The notes under the pieces: model-generated
Database searches by the model: none
What the model saw: only the letters and a program-made list of their open reading frames with translations
What the model was told of the DNA's origin: nothing
DNA from: Bacteroidales bacterium
GTDB taxonomy: Bacteria; Bacteroidota; Bacteroidia; Bacteroidales; UBA3824
Assembly (NCBI GenBank): GCA_016293845.1
Contig: JAEDDH010000007.1
Coordinates: 62,001-126,000 of the forward strand
DNA length: 64,000 nucleotides
Direction: 5' to 3'
Program-made: the position numbers and the translations under genes
Shown here: piece after piece, positions 25,673 to 35,289 of the stretch
Numbering within the stretch: the first letter of the stretch is position 1
How the letters are laid out: every line of letters begins with the position of its first letter

Positions 25673-26636
25673 CGTCCTGAAACAAATATTGAGTGAATAA
25701 TATCGGCGGATTGCCGAGTAGTTTTATGTCGAATTTTAACGACGTTTCTACTTTTGTAGATGCGTTGTGAATCCTGAAAGAAATCTCCCAGCCTCCGTCC
25801 ATAATCATGTGCAAAGTGTTGTCTGAATCTGGTTTCATTTCAAATTCAACAATTCTTGTCGGCAAGTTGATTTTGGGTGTTTTGAATTTAGTTTTGATTC
25901 CGCCATATTGTTTGTTGAGTTCTCCGTTGATATTGAACGCTTTGACCACAACGACATTATTGCTGTCATCTTTGATGATTTTATAAAAAGCGTACTGACC
26001 TATCAAATATTTGATAAGTTTTTGTGGAATTTCGCTATTGTTTTTATCAATCCTTAGCAACTCTTTGCGGAATGCGCTCAACAACGGCATATAAACCAAT
26101 TCTTGTTTATCATCGCCCAAACCGTCCCATATACAGCCTTTATCTTTCTGTTTTTGGACGTAATCAAAAATCGGTTTAATGTCTTTCCAATACGATTGTG
26201 AACAAGGAACATCAAACCATGATTTGCCGAAATCAAGAATGCTACTAAGCCGTGAGTGTTTTACGGCATCATTGTTATTTTTTGCAGAAAAACCAATTTC
26301 CCAGTGCGGCTTTTCGCGTTCAAAAACCACGTCCCTGACATCGCCCTTTTCACCGGCATCGTCAGAACTAATGTATATTTTTAGTTTTTGATTGGCGTTG
26401 CCGACGTATTTCAACCCCGGTTCAAGTTTGACGATAGAATCAATTGTCAGAGCGGCACAATAGTCAAACCTTTTGCGCTCTACAAACGCGATTGAGTTAT
26501 AAAACTTTTTCGCTGTCTTGTACGCATCGTCTTTCACCAATTCCAAAAATACCCCTTGCTCTTGCAAGTAGGTGCTGTATGCCGTTGCAAGGGCGTATTC
26601 AAATGCTTTGCCGTTAGTAACTTGTGTTCCTACCAT
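25659..26636 (-). CDS. HaeIII-family restriction endonuclease
   Basis: 325 residues. The start (VTNGKAFEYALATAYSTYL) and the core FEREKPHWEIGFSAKNNNDAVKHSRLS carry the HaeIII-family catalytic region (E-I-G-F-S-A-K, a PD-(D/E)xK-type variant), followed by FGKSWFDVPCS. Together with the M.HaeIII-like partner this is a type II system cutting GGCC. Both genes look intact. No controller (C) protein is present. Confidence 0.85.
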   Translation of the reverse strand: MVGTQVTNGKAFEYALATAYSTYLQEQGVFLELVKDDAYKTAKKFYNSIAFVERKRFDYCAALTIDSIVKLEPGLKYVGNANQKLKIYISSDDAGEKGDVRDVVFEREKPHWEIGFSAKNNNDAVKHSRLSSILDFGKSWFDVPCSQSYWKDIKPIFDYVQKQKDKGCIWDGLGDDKQELVYMPLLSAFRKELLRIDKNNSEIPQKLIKYLIGQYAFYKIIKDDSNNVVVVKAFNINGELNKQYGGIKTKFKTPKINLPTRIVEFEMKPDSDNTLHMIMDGGWEISFRIHNASTKVETSLKFDIKLLGNPPILFTQYLFQDDEIN

Positions 26637-26790
26637 TTTTCACATTTTGATTGCAAAAGTAAAGAAAAAAAACTTACATGCAAATATCTCGGAATAATTT
26701 GATTTTTTTGAAACCATTCTGACCCATATTGCACCGCATCATAACAATCCTTATGCTTTTAATCACCTTATCCTTTGATGTATCCGCTAA

Positions 26791-27279
26791 ATGCCGGAAG
26801 ATCGGCCTTTTGTTGCCGTAGAGCAGCAGAGTATTTTTGAAAAATATGGCAAGGCGGCTAAGGTGGAATCGGCGGGTGGTTTTAAGGTTTACAGTTAAAA
26901 AAAACGCGAATATCAACTTTTTGTTATCAATAGCGGTGTGGGCGAAATTGCGGCAGCGGCTGCCACTCAGGTACTTATTGATGTTTATAATGTGGATTTG
27001 GTGGTGAATTTTGGCGTGGTGGGCGCTCTCACCGACGAGATGACGGTGGCGGAAAACTGCGTGGTGGAAAAAATACTTCACACCCAGTTTGGTGCTGATA
27101 TTTGCGAAATGGAGTGCGCTGCAATTTTCCTTACCTGCCAACGCAATCACGTTCCCTGCATATTTATAAAGGCTGTTTCCGACTCGCTCACCGGCGATGG
27201 CAAGGAGTATTACCAAGAATATCTCCGCGCCGCTTCGTTGTGTTTGGATATTACCGACAAAATTATTCATCAATTGTAA
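26791..27279 (+). pseudogene. MTA/SAH nucleosidase-like gene with TAA and internal deletion
   Basis: ATG 26791 reads MPEDRPFVAVEQQ ... GGFKVYS, then TAA at 26896-26898, then in the same frame INSGVGEIAAAAATQVLI, VVNFGVVGAL and FGADICEMECAAIFLTCQRNHVPC, all hallmarks of the PNP/MTAN nucleoside phosphorylase fold (catalytic-site EMEC region included). Between VVEKILH and QFGADICEME about 50-60 residues that should be present are missing. Both lesions make function unlikely. Confidence 0.75.
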
Positions 27280-27426
27280 AAAATCATTACACCACTGTAA
27301 AATTTTTTTACACTCTTTACACTATCTATATAACTATAATATACTACTAATCAATTATTTAATAATTGTGGCACGGGGTATGCCATTAGTTATGGTGTAT
27401 GTTAAACAATTTAAAACTTAAAAAAA

Positions 27427-28113
27427 ATGAAAGCATTAGCATTAATATTAACTGTGGCAGTGGCAGTACTTGTAAATACTCCTAAGTGCAACAACGAAAC
27501 AATTACTGATCTTGGACCCGACACTTCGTATATCGCCAACTTTTCAAACTTTAAAAGCATTGACGCTAAGGGAATTGCGTCGATAAACTACACGCAGGGC
27601 AAAGAATTTCATTTAAAGGTTTACGGTCAAAAATTATGCGTAGATAATCTTGTTCTTTCTGTCCAAAACGGCACGCTCTACATTTCGCAAAAAAAGAGTA
27701 TCAATGCTAACGGATGGCAGCGTTTGAATATCGACATTACCGCGCCCGACATCGAATCTCTTGCTATCGACGGAGTTGGCTCGTTTAATTGCGACGGCAA
27801 TTTTTCGGTAGACCACAACATCAAAATTATTTCTGAGGGTGTGGGAAACGTAACCTTTAACGATGTAGTGTGCAACGATTTGGAAATTAGAAGCGAAGGT
27901 GTTGGCAGTGCAAACATCCACAACCTTGCGGCCAACGATGTGAACATTATCTGCTCTGGCGTGGGCGGAGTAACGGTAAACACCAACTGCCACTATGTAA
28001 ACGTTAATTGTTCGGGCGTTGGCGGAGTAACAGTCTCTGGCTCAGCCGATAACTATTCCGTTAGCAAGAGCGGTGTTGGAGGAGTGAATGTTAACGGACT
28101 TAAAAAAAAATAG
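27427..28113 (+). CDS. GIN-domain (DUF2807) secreted protein
   Basis: 228 residues with a signal peptide-like start (MKALALILTVAVAVLVNTP). The body is a right-handed beta-helix/GIN domain: DAKGIASINYTQG opening, then repeated short strands ending in EGVGNV, EGVGSA, SGVGGV, SGVGGV and SGVGGV. Such 'head GIN' proteins are common, exported and of unknown function in Bacteroidota. A bidirectional terminator follows. Confidence 0.85.
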   Translation: MKALALILTVAVAVLVNTPKCNNETITDLGPDTSYIANFSNFKSIDAKGIASINYTQGKEFHLKVYGQKLCVDNLVLSVQNGTLYISQKKSINANGWQRLNIDITAPDIESLAIDGVGSFNCDGNFSVDHNIKIISEGVGNVTFNDVVCNDLEIRSEGVGSANIHNLAANDVNIICSGVGGVTVNTNCHYVNVNCSGVGGVTVSGSADNYSVSKSGVGGVNVNGLKKK

Positions 28114-28148
28114 TACGATGATTATATAATATGTGAGTGTTTAAAAAA

Positions 28149-28191
28149 AACGGTTCGTGTTGATAGCTAACACGAACCGTTTGATTTTTTT
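28149..28191. terminator. Bidirectional terminator
   Basis: Thirteen-base arms AACGGTTCGTGTT and AACACGAACCGTT between two convergent genes, with T-runs on both sides. Confidence 0.85.
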
Positions 28192-28205
28192 GTATAAATA
28201 GAAGA

Positions 28206-29645
28206 TTACTTCTTAATAATCTGCGCTCTGCGAGTGTTAGAATAATCTACGCTTGCTTTTTTGGAGAGGAACTCGCGCATACAGTCGCACGATGTTTTGG
28301 TGGTTTCTACGCCGCCGTATTGTTGCATATCGGTGATAGAAACGGTGTAACTGTTGGCTGCCACGGTGTAAACTTTCTTGGGTTTGATGGGCTTGCCGTT
28401 GGGCAAAAGTCCTTTAACTTCAAGCACTTTGTTGGGGTCGTCTTTGTCAACGTACATAATGTAACTCATTCCGCTAACGTAAGGTTCAACGCCCTCGTCG
28501 CGCTCTTTGCAGAGTTTGATAACGTCGAGAATCTGTTTTCCAGTGAGTTTGAATGTCCAAATAAGGTTGCCAAAGGGGTCGAGCATAAGTGCGTCTTTTA
28601 CAGTAAAATCGCCAGCATCGTGATAGTCGAAACGAACACCGCCGCCATTTTGAATTGCAATTTGACAGTTAGACGAAGCAGCCTGTCCGTCGGTCATCAT
28701 ACAGCCAAAATTGTCGTAACCTTTAACAGGTTTTTCGAGTGTGGTAACGCGTTTTTCAAGTTCGGGATTTTTGCAGAAATCAGCCACCATCTTTTCGATT
28801 TTTTCTGACTTCAACTTAGAATTTGCAATGTCGATTACCTTCGAAGTCTTGCTTACCACCTTGCCGTCTTTGAGAGTGAACTGTACCAAAGTGCAGAAAC
28901 TAACTTTGTTTTTGCTTTGGGTAATTAACACATTGTTTACCAATGTGTTGCTTTCAACAAAAGTGTGCGAGTGTCCACCGAGAATAGCGTCGAACATAGG
29001 GAATTTTTGAGCCATCTCCTTGTCCTCGTCGAAACCGATGTGCGAAACAAGAATTTCGATGTCGCACTGTTTGCGGAGCACGTCGGCATATTTTTCAACT
29101 GTTTGAACCACAGGCGTAAAACGGATGCCCTTAGCCCTGTCGGGGTGGCAGTCGGGAATACCCTGTGAATTGATTTGCAAAACACCCAAAATGCCAACCT
29201 TAACGCCGTTTACATCAAAAATCTTGTAGGGGTCGAACTTGTAGCCCATTGTATCGGCAGGGAAAACATTGCAGACAATGTGGGGGAAAGTGCTGAGGTT
29301 CATCAACTTTTTGAGATTTTGGAAACCTGCGTCGAACTCGTGGTTGCCAAGTGTGGAAACGTTGAAACCGATAGCGTTCATCAACTCTGTCATCGGGCGC
29401 GAAGGCTCGGGATACATATCGTTGAAGGGATTGCCAGTGCGGTTGTCGCCCGAACTAATGATAAACAAGTCGGGATAAATAGCCCTAAGACTATCGACCA
29501 CGCCGCCGAACTGAGCAAAACGGTCGAGATATGCGTGCATATCGTTGATTGCGAGAATATTAACGGTTTTATCCTGAGCCGAAACCGAAAGTGTAAAAAT
29601 CAGCAAAAATGCTGTGAGGATTGATTTTAAAGATATTTTCTTCAT
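28206..29645 (-). CDS. 5'-nucleotidase/UshA-type metallophosphatase
   Basis: 479 residues with signal peptide. The N-terminal calcineurin-like domain has all metal motifs: AINDMHAY, SSGDNRTGNPF, TLGNHEFDAG and GGHSHT. The C-terminal 5'-nucleotidase domain has AIQNGGGVRFD, DPFGNLIWTFKLTG and the substrate-stacking region VSGMSYIMYVD. It should hydrolyse nucleotides or related phosphoesters in the periplasm for salvage. Length is typical. Convergent with the GIN-domain gene. Confidence 0.9.
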   Translation of the reverse strand: MKKISLKSILTAFLLIFTLSVSAQDKTVNILAINDMHAYLDRFAQFGGVVDSLRAIYPDLFIISSGDNRTGNPFNDMYPEPSRPMTELMNAIGFNVSTLGNHEFDAGFQNLKKLMNLSTFPHIVCNVFPADTMGYKFDPYKIFDVNGVKVGILGVLQINSQGIPDCHPDRAKGIRFTPVVQTVEKYADVLRKQCDIEILVSHIGFDEDKEMAQKFPMFDAILGGHSHTFVESNTLVNNVLITQSKNKVSFCTLVQFTLKDGKVVSKTSKVIDIANSKLKSEKIEKMVADFCKNPELEKRVTTLEKPVKGYDNFGCMMTDGQAASSNCQIAIQNGGGVRFDYHDAGDFTVKDALMLDPFGNLIWTFKLTGKQILDVIKLCKERDEGVEPYVSGMSYIMYVDKDDPNKVLEVKGLLPNGKPIKPKKVYTVAANSYTVSITDMQQYGGVETTKTSCDCMREFLSKKASVDYSNTRRAQIIKK

Positions 29646-29818
29646 TCTATAAGTTAATTAAAAATGATTAATAGCACAAAAGTAAAGCATTTTTTCAAAA
29701 TAGCAAATGCTTTGAGGCTGATTATAAAAAATAAAATAATCTAACTATCTAACAATATGCATATTGAAACAAAATAAATTTTTTCTTCAAAAATATTTTT
29801 CCGTATCATAAAAATACC

Positions 29819-29826
29819 TACTTTTG
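29819..29826 (+). promoter_or_regulatory. -7 box of the tRNA-Ser gene
   Basis: TACTTTTG, 11 bases before the tRNA 5' end. Confidence 0.5.
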
Positions 29827-29836
29827 CAGCGCAATC

Positions 29837-29923
29837 GGAAAGATGGCAGAGTGGTCGAATGTATCGCACTCGAAATGCGACGTAGGGGTGACTCTACCGG
29901 GGGTTCGAATCCCTCTCTTTCCG
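29837..29923 (+). tRNA. tRNA-Ser (anticodon CGA)
   Basis: 87 bases with acceptor stem GGAAAGA/TCTTTCC, discriminator G, a D-arm (GGCAGAGTGGTCGAAT), anticodon loop CTCGAAA giving anticodon CGA (reads UCG), a long type II variable arm (GTAGGGGTGACTCTAC), and T-loop GGTTCGAATCC. CCA is not encoded. Confidence 0.95.
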
Positions 29924-29987
29924 CTTAGAACGTCTGGAACCTTGTTTCAGGCGTTTTTTTGTTTAATCAACCAGATCTATCGATCCA

Positions 29988-30602
29988 ATGAAAGCAAAAA
30001 TTTTAACAGTATTAGCCTTATTATTAGGCACATTTACCAACTCTTTTTCGCAACAGCAAGGTACACAATGCGTTGGAGTGTCCACAGGGTTCTCTTACAC
30101 AAGCAACTCAAATTCAGATGAAATACCCAATGTATTTGCCATACAATGCACTCCTGAATTTGACTATTATTTGGCTAACAATTTCAAAATAGGTTTCGGG
30201 GTTTCTTTTGCTCACCAAAAACAACCTATTTCCGGAGAAGGCACACTAAAAACCACGATTTTGGGAATTGGACCGACATTGGGATTCACCATTCCTCTGG
30301 GCGAAAAAGTATTTTATACTCCCGAAATCTCAATGGCGTATGCATTTGCCAAAAACACACTTGATTCCAACTCACCGTATGCAATAACCAACGAAACGCA
30401 AGAGTTAACTGGTTTTGCTTTCGAGATTATTCCTTTTCTTATGGAGATTCGTCCCAAAGAAACATTCGGCATAGCCATAAGTTTAGTAAGTATATCTTCG
30501 GTTAAGTTAAAAGAAGATTCATCTAACAACCCAGACGAAACAAAACAATTAACATTTAACATAGGATTAAACCCCTCAGTAGGTTTCAGATTCTATTTTT
30601 AA
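29988..30602 (+). CDS. Outer-membrane beta-barrel protein
   Basis: 204 residues with a signal peptide (ends NSFSQ). Alternating strands such as FKIGFGVSFAHQ, ILGIGPTLGFTIPL and NPSVGFRFYF, with a terminal Phe, fit a small 8-10-stranded outer-membrane barrel. It starts 65 bases after the tRNA. No enzymatic motif; function unknown. Confidence 0.7.
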   Translation: MKAKILTVLALLLGTFTNSFSQQQGTQCVGVSTGFSYTSNSNSDEIPNVFAIQCTPEFDYYLANNFKIGFGVSFAHQKQPISGEGTLKTTILGIGPTLGFTIPLGEKVFYTPEISMAYAFAKNTLDSNSPYAITNETQELTGFAFEIIPFLMEIRPKETFGIAISLVSISSVKLKEDSSNNPDETKQLTFNIGLNPSVGFRFYF

Positions 30603-30647
30603 TTTGAAATTGTTGACTTTTTTTTTGCAAATCTCCACAAACCATTT

Positions 30648-30655
30648 TATATTTG
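30648..30655 (+). promoter_or_regulatory. -7 box (TATATTTG) for the third Rpn gene
   Basis: 28 bases before the ATG at 30683, the same spacing as in the other two Rpn genes; a TTTG about 20 bases upstream could be the -33 element. Confidence 0.5.
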
Positions 30656-30682
30656 CAAAAACATTTAAAATTGTAAAGTGTT

Positions 30683-31528
30683 ATGCCAAAATATCTTGAC
30701 CCGAAGGCGGATTTAACGTTCAAAAAAGTGTTTGGAGAACACCCTAACCTTGTTTTGAGTCTTTTGAACGCGCTTTTGCCATTACCAGAAGGAATGGAAA
30801 TTAAATCCGTTAGTTATCTTTCGCCTGAAAACATTCCCGAAAATCCAGGCAAAAAATATTCTATCGTAGACGTATTTTGTGTAGACAACTATAACAGACA
30901 TTTTATCGTAGAGATGCAGTCGATTTGGAATACGGAATTTTTCCAACGTACGTTGTTTAATGCTGCATCGATGTACACAAAACAATTGAATAAGGGAAAG
31001 GCGTTTGGAGAATTAAACGATGTGTATGCATTGTGCTTGGTCAACGACGAAACGGCTTTCCCAGAATATGGCACAGAATATATTCAAGAATATTATCTTA
31101 CCAACAAAAAACACACCGACGAAAGGCACACCGATTTGTCGATGGTCTTTATTGTATTGCCTAACTTTAAACCTCAAAACCGTGCTGTAAAAAAAATGCA
31201 CAATCTGTGGTTAAAATTCTTGACAGAAATCGACGAACAAACCGACGATGCCGACCCAGAACTTTTGGCAAATAAAGAAACATCCGAGGCATTAGAAATT
31301 GTCAGACGTTCGGCATTTACAGAAAGCGAATTGCTTGCTTACGATTTATATTGGCTGAATGTCAGCACCGAAAAATCTTCGTTTATAAAAAATTTTAAAG
31401 ACGGTATTGCCGAAGGAGCAAAACAAAAAGCCCTTGAAATGGCTCGCGAAATGAAATCTGATGGTATTCAATTGGAAACAATTGCAAAATACACTAAACT
31501 ATCAATTGACGATATCAAAAAAATATAA
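30683..31528 (+). CDS. Rpn/PDDEXK_2 family nuclease (third member)
   Basis: 281 residues, diverged from the pair at 5-8 kb. DLTFKKVFGEHPNLVLSLLNALL opens the family fold; catalytic residues are D63 and E77-M-Q79 (FIVEMQS). It lacks the long RAEGLVEG repeat, but its tail (AEGAKQKALEMAREMKSDG ... KYTKLSIDDIKKI) resembles the tail of copy 1 in layout and partly in sequence. Likely a DNA nuclease, possibly a defence or recombination factor. Confidence 0.88.
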   Translation: MPKYLDPKADLTFKKVFGEHPNLVLSLLNALLPLPEGMEIKSVSYLSPENIPENPGKKYSIVDVFCVDNYNRHFIVEMQSIWNTEFFQRTLFNAASMYTKQLNKGKAFGELNDVYALCLVNDETAFPEYGTEYIQEYYLTNKKHTDERHTDLSMVFIVLPNFKPQNRAVKKMHNLWLKFLTEIDEQTDDADPELLANKETSEALEIVRRSAFTESELLAYDLYWLNVSTEKSSFIKNFKDGIAEGAKQKALEMAREMKSDGIQLETIAKYTKLSIDDIKKI

Positions 31529-31596
31529 AAACGATACTCTTAACCAAACACTTAAAACAATACTTTAATATTACATTGATTTTCAAATAGTTACAA

Positions 31597-32616
31597 ATGT
31601 ACATATTAAAGGGGATAATAACTACGGCATTAGCCATATTGTATTCTGCCGCCACGGCGCAGGATTCGGGGGTGGTGTTTGACCAATACCAATTCAATTT
31701 CGGCACGGTATACGAGGAGGAAGGGTCTGTTTATCATATATTTATGTTTAGAAACGATGGCAACGAGGCGGTATCGATGGCGTTTGCTAATCCGTCGTGC
31801 AAATGCATTACTGCCAATTTTTCTAAAAACAAAGTAATGCCGGGTGGTACGGGCGAAGTGGAGATAACTTTCTCACCATCAGGCTCTATGGGTGAAACTT
31901 TCCGTAGCGTGGAACTCGTCAACAGCAAAAACCAACTGATGGGCGTTTTGGAAATTACTGCCAACGTCATCCCCGCAAATCGCTCTATACAAGAACGTTT
32001 CTACTATTCCATAGCCGATATGGTGTACGCGTCAAGGATGAATATTCCGTTTGGATATGTCTACAAGGGCGAAAGCATCACCAAATCTTTCTATTTGGCT
32101 AACGCATCTTCCAAAAACATTGAAATAAAGATAGAAACATCTAACAACCAATATCTTACAGTAGACTATCCCCACGAAATTAAACCCAACGACGAAACAC
32201 CTGTTAACATAACTTACTCTGCACCAAGCGATAATGATTTTTTCGCCACACTCGTCGACACCTTATATATTTACGTCAACGGCAACAAAACAAGGATGAA
32301 CGCCACCACTAAGGCTCTGTTTGTTAAAGCATTAGACACTACAAGCCTTCAACCCTCAATGCGCACATATCCCTCGGCGGCAGAATGTAAGGAAGGCAAG
32401 GGCGAAATTACTATCTACAACGATGGCAAAGCCGACCTCGAAATATATCAGGTGGAGATTCCCCCAAATGTTAACACCAACCTTCAAGCGGGAATATTGA
32501 TTAAACCAAACGAAAGTTTTATAGTCAAAATATCGCTTAAAAACAGGGAAAAGGCTACGTTGAATATTTTTACTAACGACACTTTAAGACCATACAAAGA
32601 ACTGATTTTTAATTAA
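31597..32616 (+). CDS. DUF1573 secreted protein
   Basis: 339 residues with a signal peptide. Residues ~27-125 are a DUF1573 immunoglobulin-like domain: FNFGTVYEEEGSVYHIFMFRNDG, the conserved NPSCKC (two Cys) and PGGTGEVEITFSPSG. Two further beta-sandwich regions follow (about 150-240 and 250-339). DUF1573 proteins are exported Bacteroidota proteins of unknown function, often placed beside polysaccharide genes. It is 18 bases upstream of the GH3 gene and probably its operon partner. Confidence 0.85.
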   Translation: MYILKGIITTALAILYSAATAQDSGVVFDQYQFNFGTVYEEEGSVYHIFMFRNDGNEAVSMAFANPSCKCITANFSKNKVMPGGTGEVEITFSPSGSMGETFRSVELVNSKNQLMGVLEITANVIPANRSIQERFYYSIADMVYASRMNIPFGYVYKGESITKSFYLANASSKNIEIKIETSNNQYLTVDYPHEIKPNDETPVNITYSAPSDNDFFATLVDTLYIYVNGNKTRMNATTKALFVKALDTTSLQPSMRTYPSAAECKEGKGEITIYNDGKADLEIYQVEIPPNVNTNLQAGILIKPNESFIVKISLKNREKATLNIFTNDTLRPYKELIFN

Positions 32617-32634
32617 AAAAAAAAACACAACAGA

Positions 32635-35253
32635 ATGAAAAAACAATTGAAGTTATCAATGTTGGCTGTTGGTTTAACAGCCGCTTCATTGATGTTTATG
32701 AGCGGAAAGCCCAAATACGACTATCCATTTCAAGACCCATCCAAACCTATTGAAGAGAGGGTTGAAAACCTGATTTCGCTACTTACTCCCGAAGAAAAAG
32801 TAGGCCTGATGATGAACAAATCCGTTTCAATCGACCGTCTCGGCATTCCATCTTACAACTGGTGGAGCGAGGCTTGCCACGGCGTTCGTCAGGGCGGCTA
32901 CACAGTGTTCCCCCAGCCTATCGGTATGGCGGCAGCATTCGACGCTCAGATGTTTTACGATGTATTTTCGGCTGTTTCTGACGAGGCTCGTGCCAACTGG
33001 AACCGCTCTAATCACGACATTTTCAACGTGCCAATGGGCGTTACCTATTACCCTGGAAATCCCGAACTTACATTCTGGTGTCCTAACGTAAATATCTTCC
33101 GCGACCCTCGTTGGGGACGTGGTCAAGAGACTTGCGGCGAAGACCCCTATCTATCTGGTATTCTTGGCGTTGAAACCGTTAAAGGTATGCAGGGCAACGA
33201 CAAAAAATATTTCAAAACTCACGCTTGCGCAAAACACTACGCCGTACACAGCGGTCCTGAGCCGTTGCGCCACACTTACGACGCAAAAGTATCTATGCGC
33301 GACCTTTGGGAAACATATCTACCCGCATTCAAAAAACTCGTTAAAGAGGGCAACGTGCGCGAGGTGATGTGCGCCTACAACCGTTACGAAGGCGTTCCCT
33401 GCTGTTCGAGCGACCGTCTTTTGCAGGATATTCTCCGCAAAAAATGGGGCTACGATGCCATTGTGCTCACCGACTGCGACGCTATCAACAACTTTTACAC
33501 CAAGGGACAACACGAAACCCACAAAGACCCCATTTCGGCATCTGTTGACGCTGTGCTCAACGGCACCGACCTTGAATGTGGAAAGGTGTTTATGTGTCTT
33601 GTAGACGCTCTTAAACAGGGCTTAATTTCTGAGGCTGAATTAGATAAACACCTGAGAATCACCCTTAAAGGAAGATTTGAACTTGGTATGTTCGACCCCG
33701 CCGATATGATTCCGTGGTCTACTATCAAAGAAAACGTTATCAGTTGCGAAGAATTTGACCAACTTGCCACACAAGCCGCTCGCGCATCGATGGTTTTGTT
33801 GAAAAACAACGGCATTCTTCCGCTTGCTAAATCGGTGAAAACCATTGCAGTAGTTGGTCCTAACGCCGACGATGTAGAACTTCTTAACGGCAACTACGGC
33901 GGCACTCCCACCGACAACCACAAGCACTCACTTTTTGAAGGAATCCGCAAGGCTGTGCCCAACGCAAATGTCATCTACGCAAAGGGTTGCGAACTTACCG
34001 ACGAATACAACACCACTTATCACCTTGGCGATTTCAACGATGGTCAGGGCGTGTTTGTAGAATTCTATCCAAACAACGATCTTGAAGGCGAACCCAAAGT
34101 AAAGGGTTATTACAAAGAATTGAATTTCAGCACATTCGGCGCATACGGATTTGCTGAAGGCGTTCCCACCGACAAAATTTCGGTACGCATAACTGGCAAA
34201 TACACAGCCGATTTCACAGGAAAAATGAGTTACACCATAATGTCAGACAATGGTTACACCTTTACTGTTAACGGCAACGTGGTAGAAGACGCAAAAACCG
34301 GCGCACAGAGAGGAGGATTTTTCCGCCGTGCTCCCGAATACAAGACTTTCGACGTAGAAAAAGGCAAAACCTACGACATCAAAATGGAATACCATCGCGG
34401 AATTGGACCGTTTGCAATGCTCCGTGCCGACATCTGCGAAAGAAAATACGCTGATTTTGTTGACACAAAAGACGCTGTTAAAAATGCCGACGCAATTATC
34501 GTAATTGGCGGAATTTCAGCACAGTTGGAAGGCGAAGGTGGCGACAAAGCCGACATTGAACTTCCCAACGTTCAACGCCGCCTCATCAAGGCTATGAGCG
34601 AAACTGGCAAACCTATCGTATATGTCAACTGCTCAGGTTCTTGCATTGCTTTTGAAAGCATCAAAGATCAATGTTCAGCCATCTTGCAGGCTTGGTATCC
34701 CGGACAGGGCGGCGCTAAGGCTTTGGCTGATGTAATTTTTGGCGATTTCAACCCCTCGGGCAAACTTCCCGTTACATTCTACGCCAAAAATTCCGACCTT
34801 CCCGATTTCCTCGATTACAGCATGGAAAACCGCACCTACAAATATTTCCGCGGCGAGGCTCTTTACCCGTTTGGTTACGGACTTTCGTACACCACTTTCA
34901 AATACGGCAAAGGCGCAATTTCTAAAACATCTATGAAAAAAGGCAGCACTGTAACCGTTACCGTTCCCGTTACCAATACAGGCAAAAAAGCCGGCGAAGA
35001 GATTGTGCAAGTGTACGTTAAGGCTCTCGACTACAAAGACGCACCCATCAAATCGCTCAAAGGATTTGCAAAACTAAAACTCAATCCCGGCGAAACCAAA
35101 ACCGCTACCATCACCCTCAACGACGAATCGTTTGAGTATTATAACGAAAAAATCGACGAACTCTCAGTTAAACCCGGACGCTACAAAATTCTCTACGGCT
35201 CATCATCTGCCGACAAAGATTTGCAATCGCTCGATTTAACAGTAAAATTGTAA
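32635..35253 (+). CDS. GH3 glycosidase (beta-xylosidase/beta-glucosidase) with PA14 domain
   Basis: 872 residues with signal peptide. GH3 N-terminal barrel contains NWWSEACHGV (xylosidase-like active site), RDPRWGRGQETCGEDP and CAKHYAVHSGPEP, with nucleophile D280 (VLTDCDAI). The C-terminal sandwich has EGEGGDKADIELP (candidate acid/base Glu). A PA14-like beta-sandwich is inserted at about residues 510-600 (ADFTGKMSYTIMSDNGYTF), and a fibronectin-III-like domain ends the protein. Substrate most likely xylo-oligosaccharides, matching the GH10-CE1 enzyme elsewhere. Middle of an operon with DUF1573 and a carboxylesterase. Confidence 0.92.
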   Translation: MKKQLKLSMLAVGLTAASLMFMSGKPKYDYPFQDPSKPIEERVENLISLLTPEEKVGLMMNKSVSIDRLGIPSYNWWSEACHGVRQGGYTVFPQPIGMAAAFDAQMFYDVFSAVSDEARANWNRSNHDIFNVPMGVTYYPGNPELTFWCPNVNIFRDPRWGRGQETCGEDPYLSGILGVETVKGMQGNDKKYFKTHACAKHYAVHSGPEPLRHTYDAKVSMRDLWETYLPAFKKLVKEGNVREVMCAYNRYEGVPCCSSDRLLQDILRKKWGYDAIVLTDCDAINNFYTKGQHETHKDPISASVDAVLNGTDLECGKVFMCLVDALKQGLISEAELDKHLRITLKGRFELGMFDPADMIPWSTIKENVISCEEFDQLATQAARASMVLLKNNGILPLAKSVKTIAVVGPNADDVELLNGNYGGTPTDNHKHSLFEGIRKAVPNANVIYAKGCELTDEYNTTYHLGDFNDGQGVFVEFYPNNDLEGEPKVKGYYKELNFSTFGAYGFAEGVPTDKISVRITGKYTADFTGKMSYTIMSDNGYTFTVNGNVVEDAKTGAQRGGFFRRAPEYKTFDVEKGKTYDIKMEYHRGIGPFAMLRADICERKYADFVDTKDAVKNADAIIVIGGISAQLEGEGGDKADIELPNVQRRLIKAMSETGKPIVYVNCSGSCIAFESIKDQCSAILQAWYPGQGGAKALADVIFGDFNPSGKLPVTFYAKNSDLPDFLDYSMENRTYKYFRGEALYPFGYGLSYTTFKYGKGAISKTSMKKGSTVTVTVPVTNTGKKAGEEIVQVYVKALDYKDAPIKSLKGFAKLKLNPGETKTATITLNDESFEYYNEKIDELSVKPGRYKILYGSSSADKDLQSLDLTVKL

Positions 35254-35289
35254 GACTTTTTTCAAAACTCACATTTATAATTTAACAGA

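Noticed and set aside
23586..26636. Complete DISARM-type system
   Set aside because: There is a methyltransferase and a helicase-like relic, but the methyltransferase pairs with a HaeIII endonuclease, and DrmB and PLD-type genes are absent.
26674..27273. Minus-strand 199-residue protein opposite the nucleosidase relic
   Set aside because: The plus strand has recognisable nucleosidase motifs; the minus frame is a shadow without a known fold.
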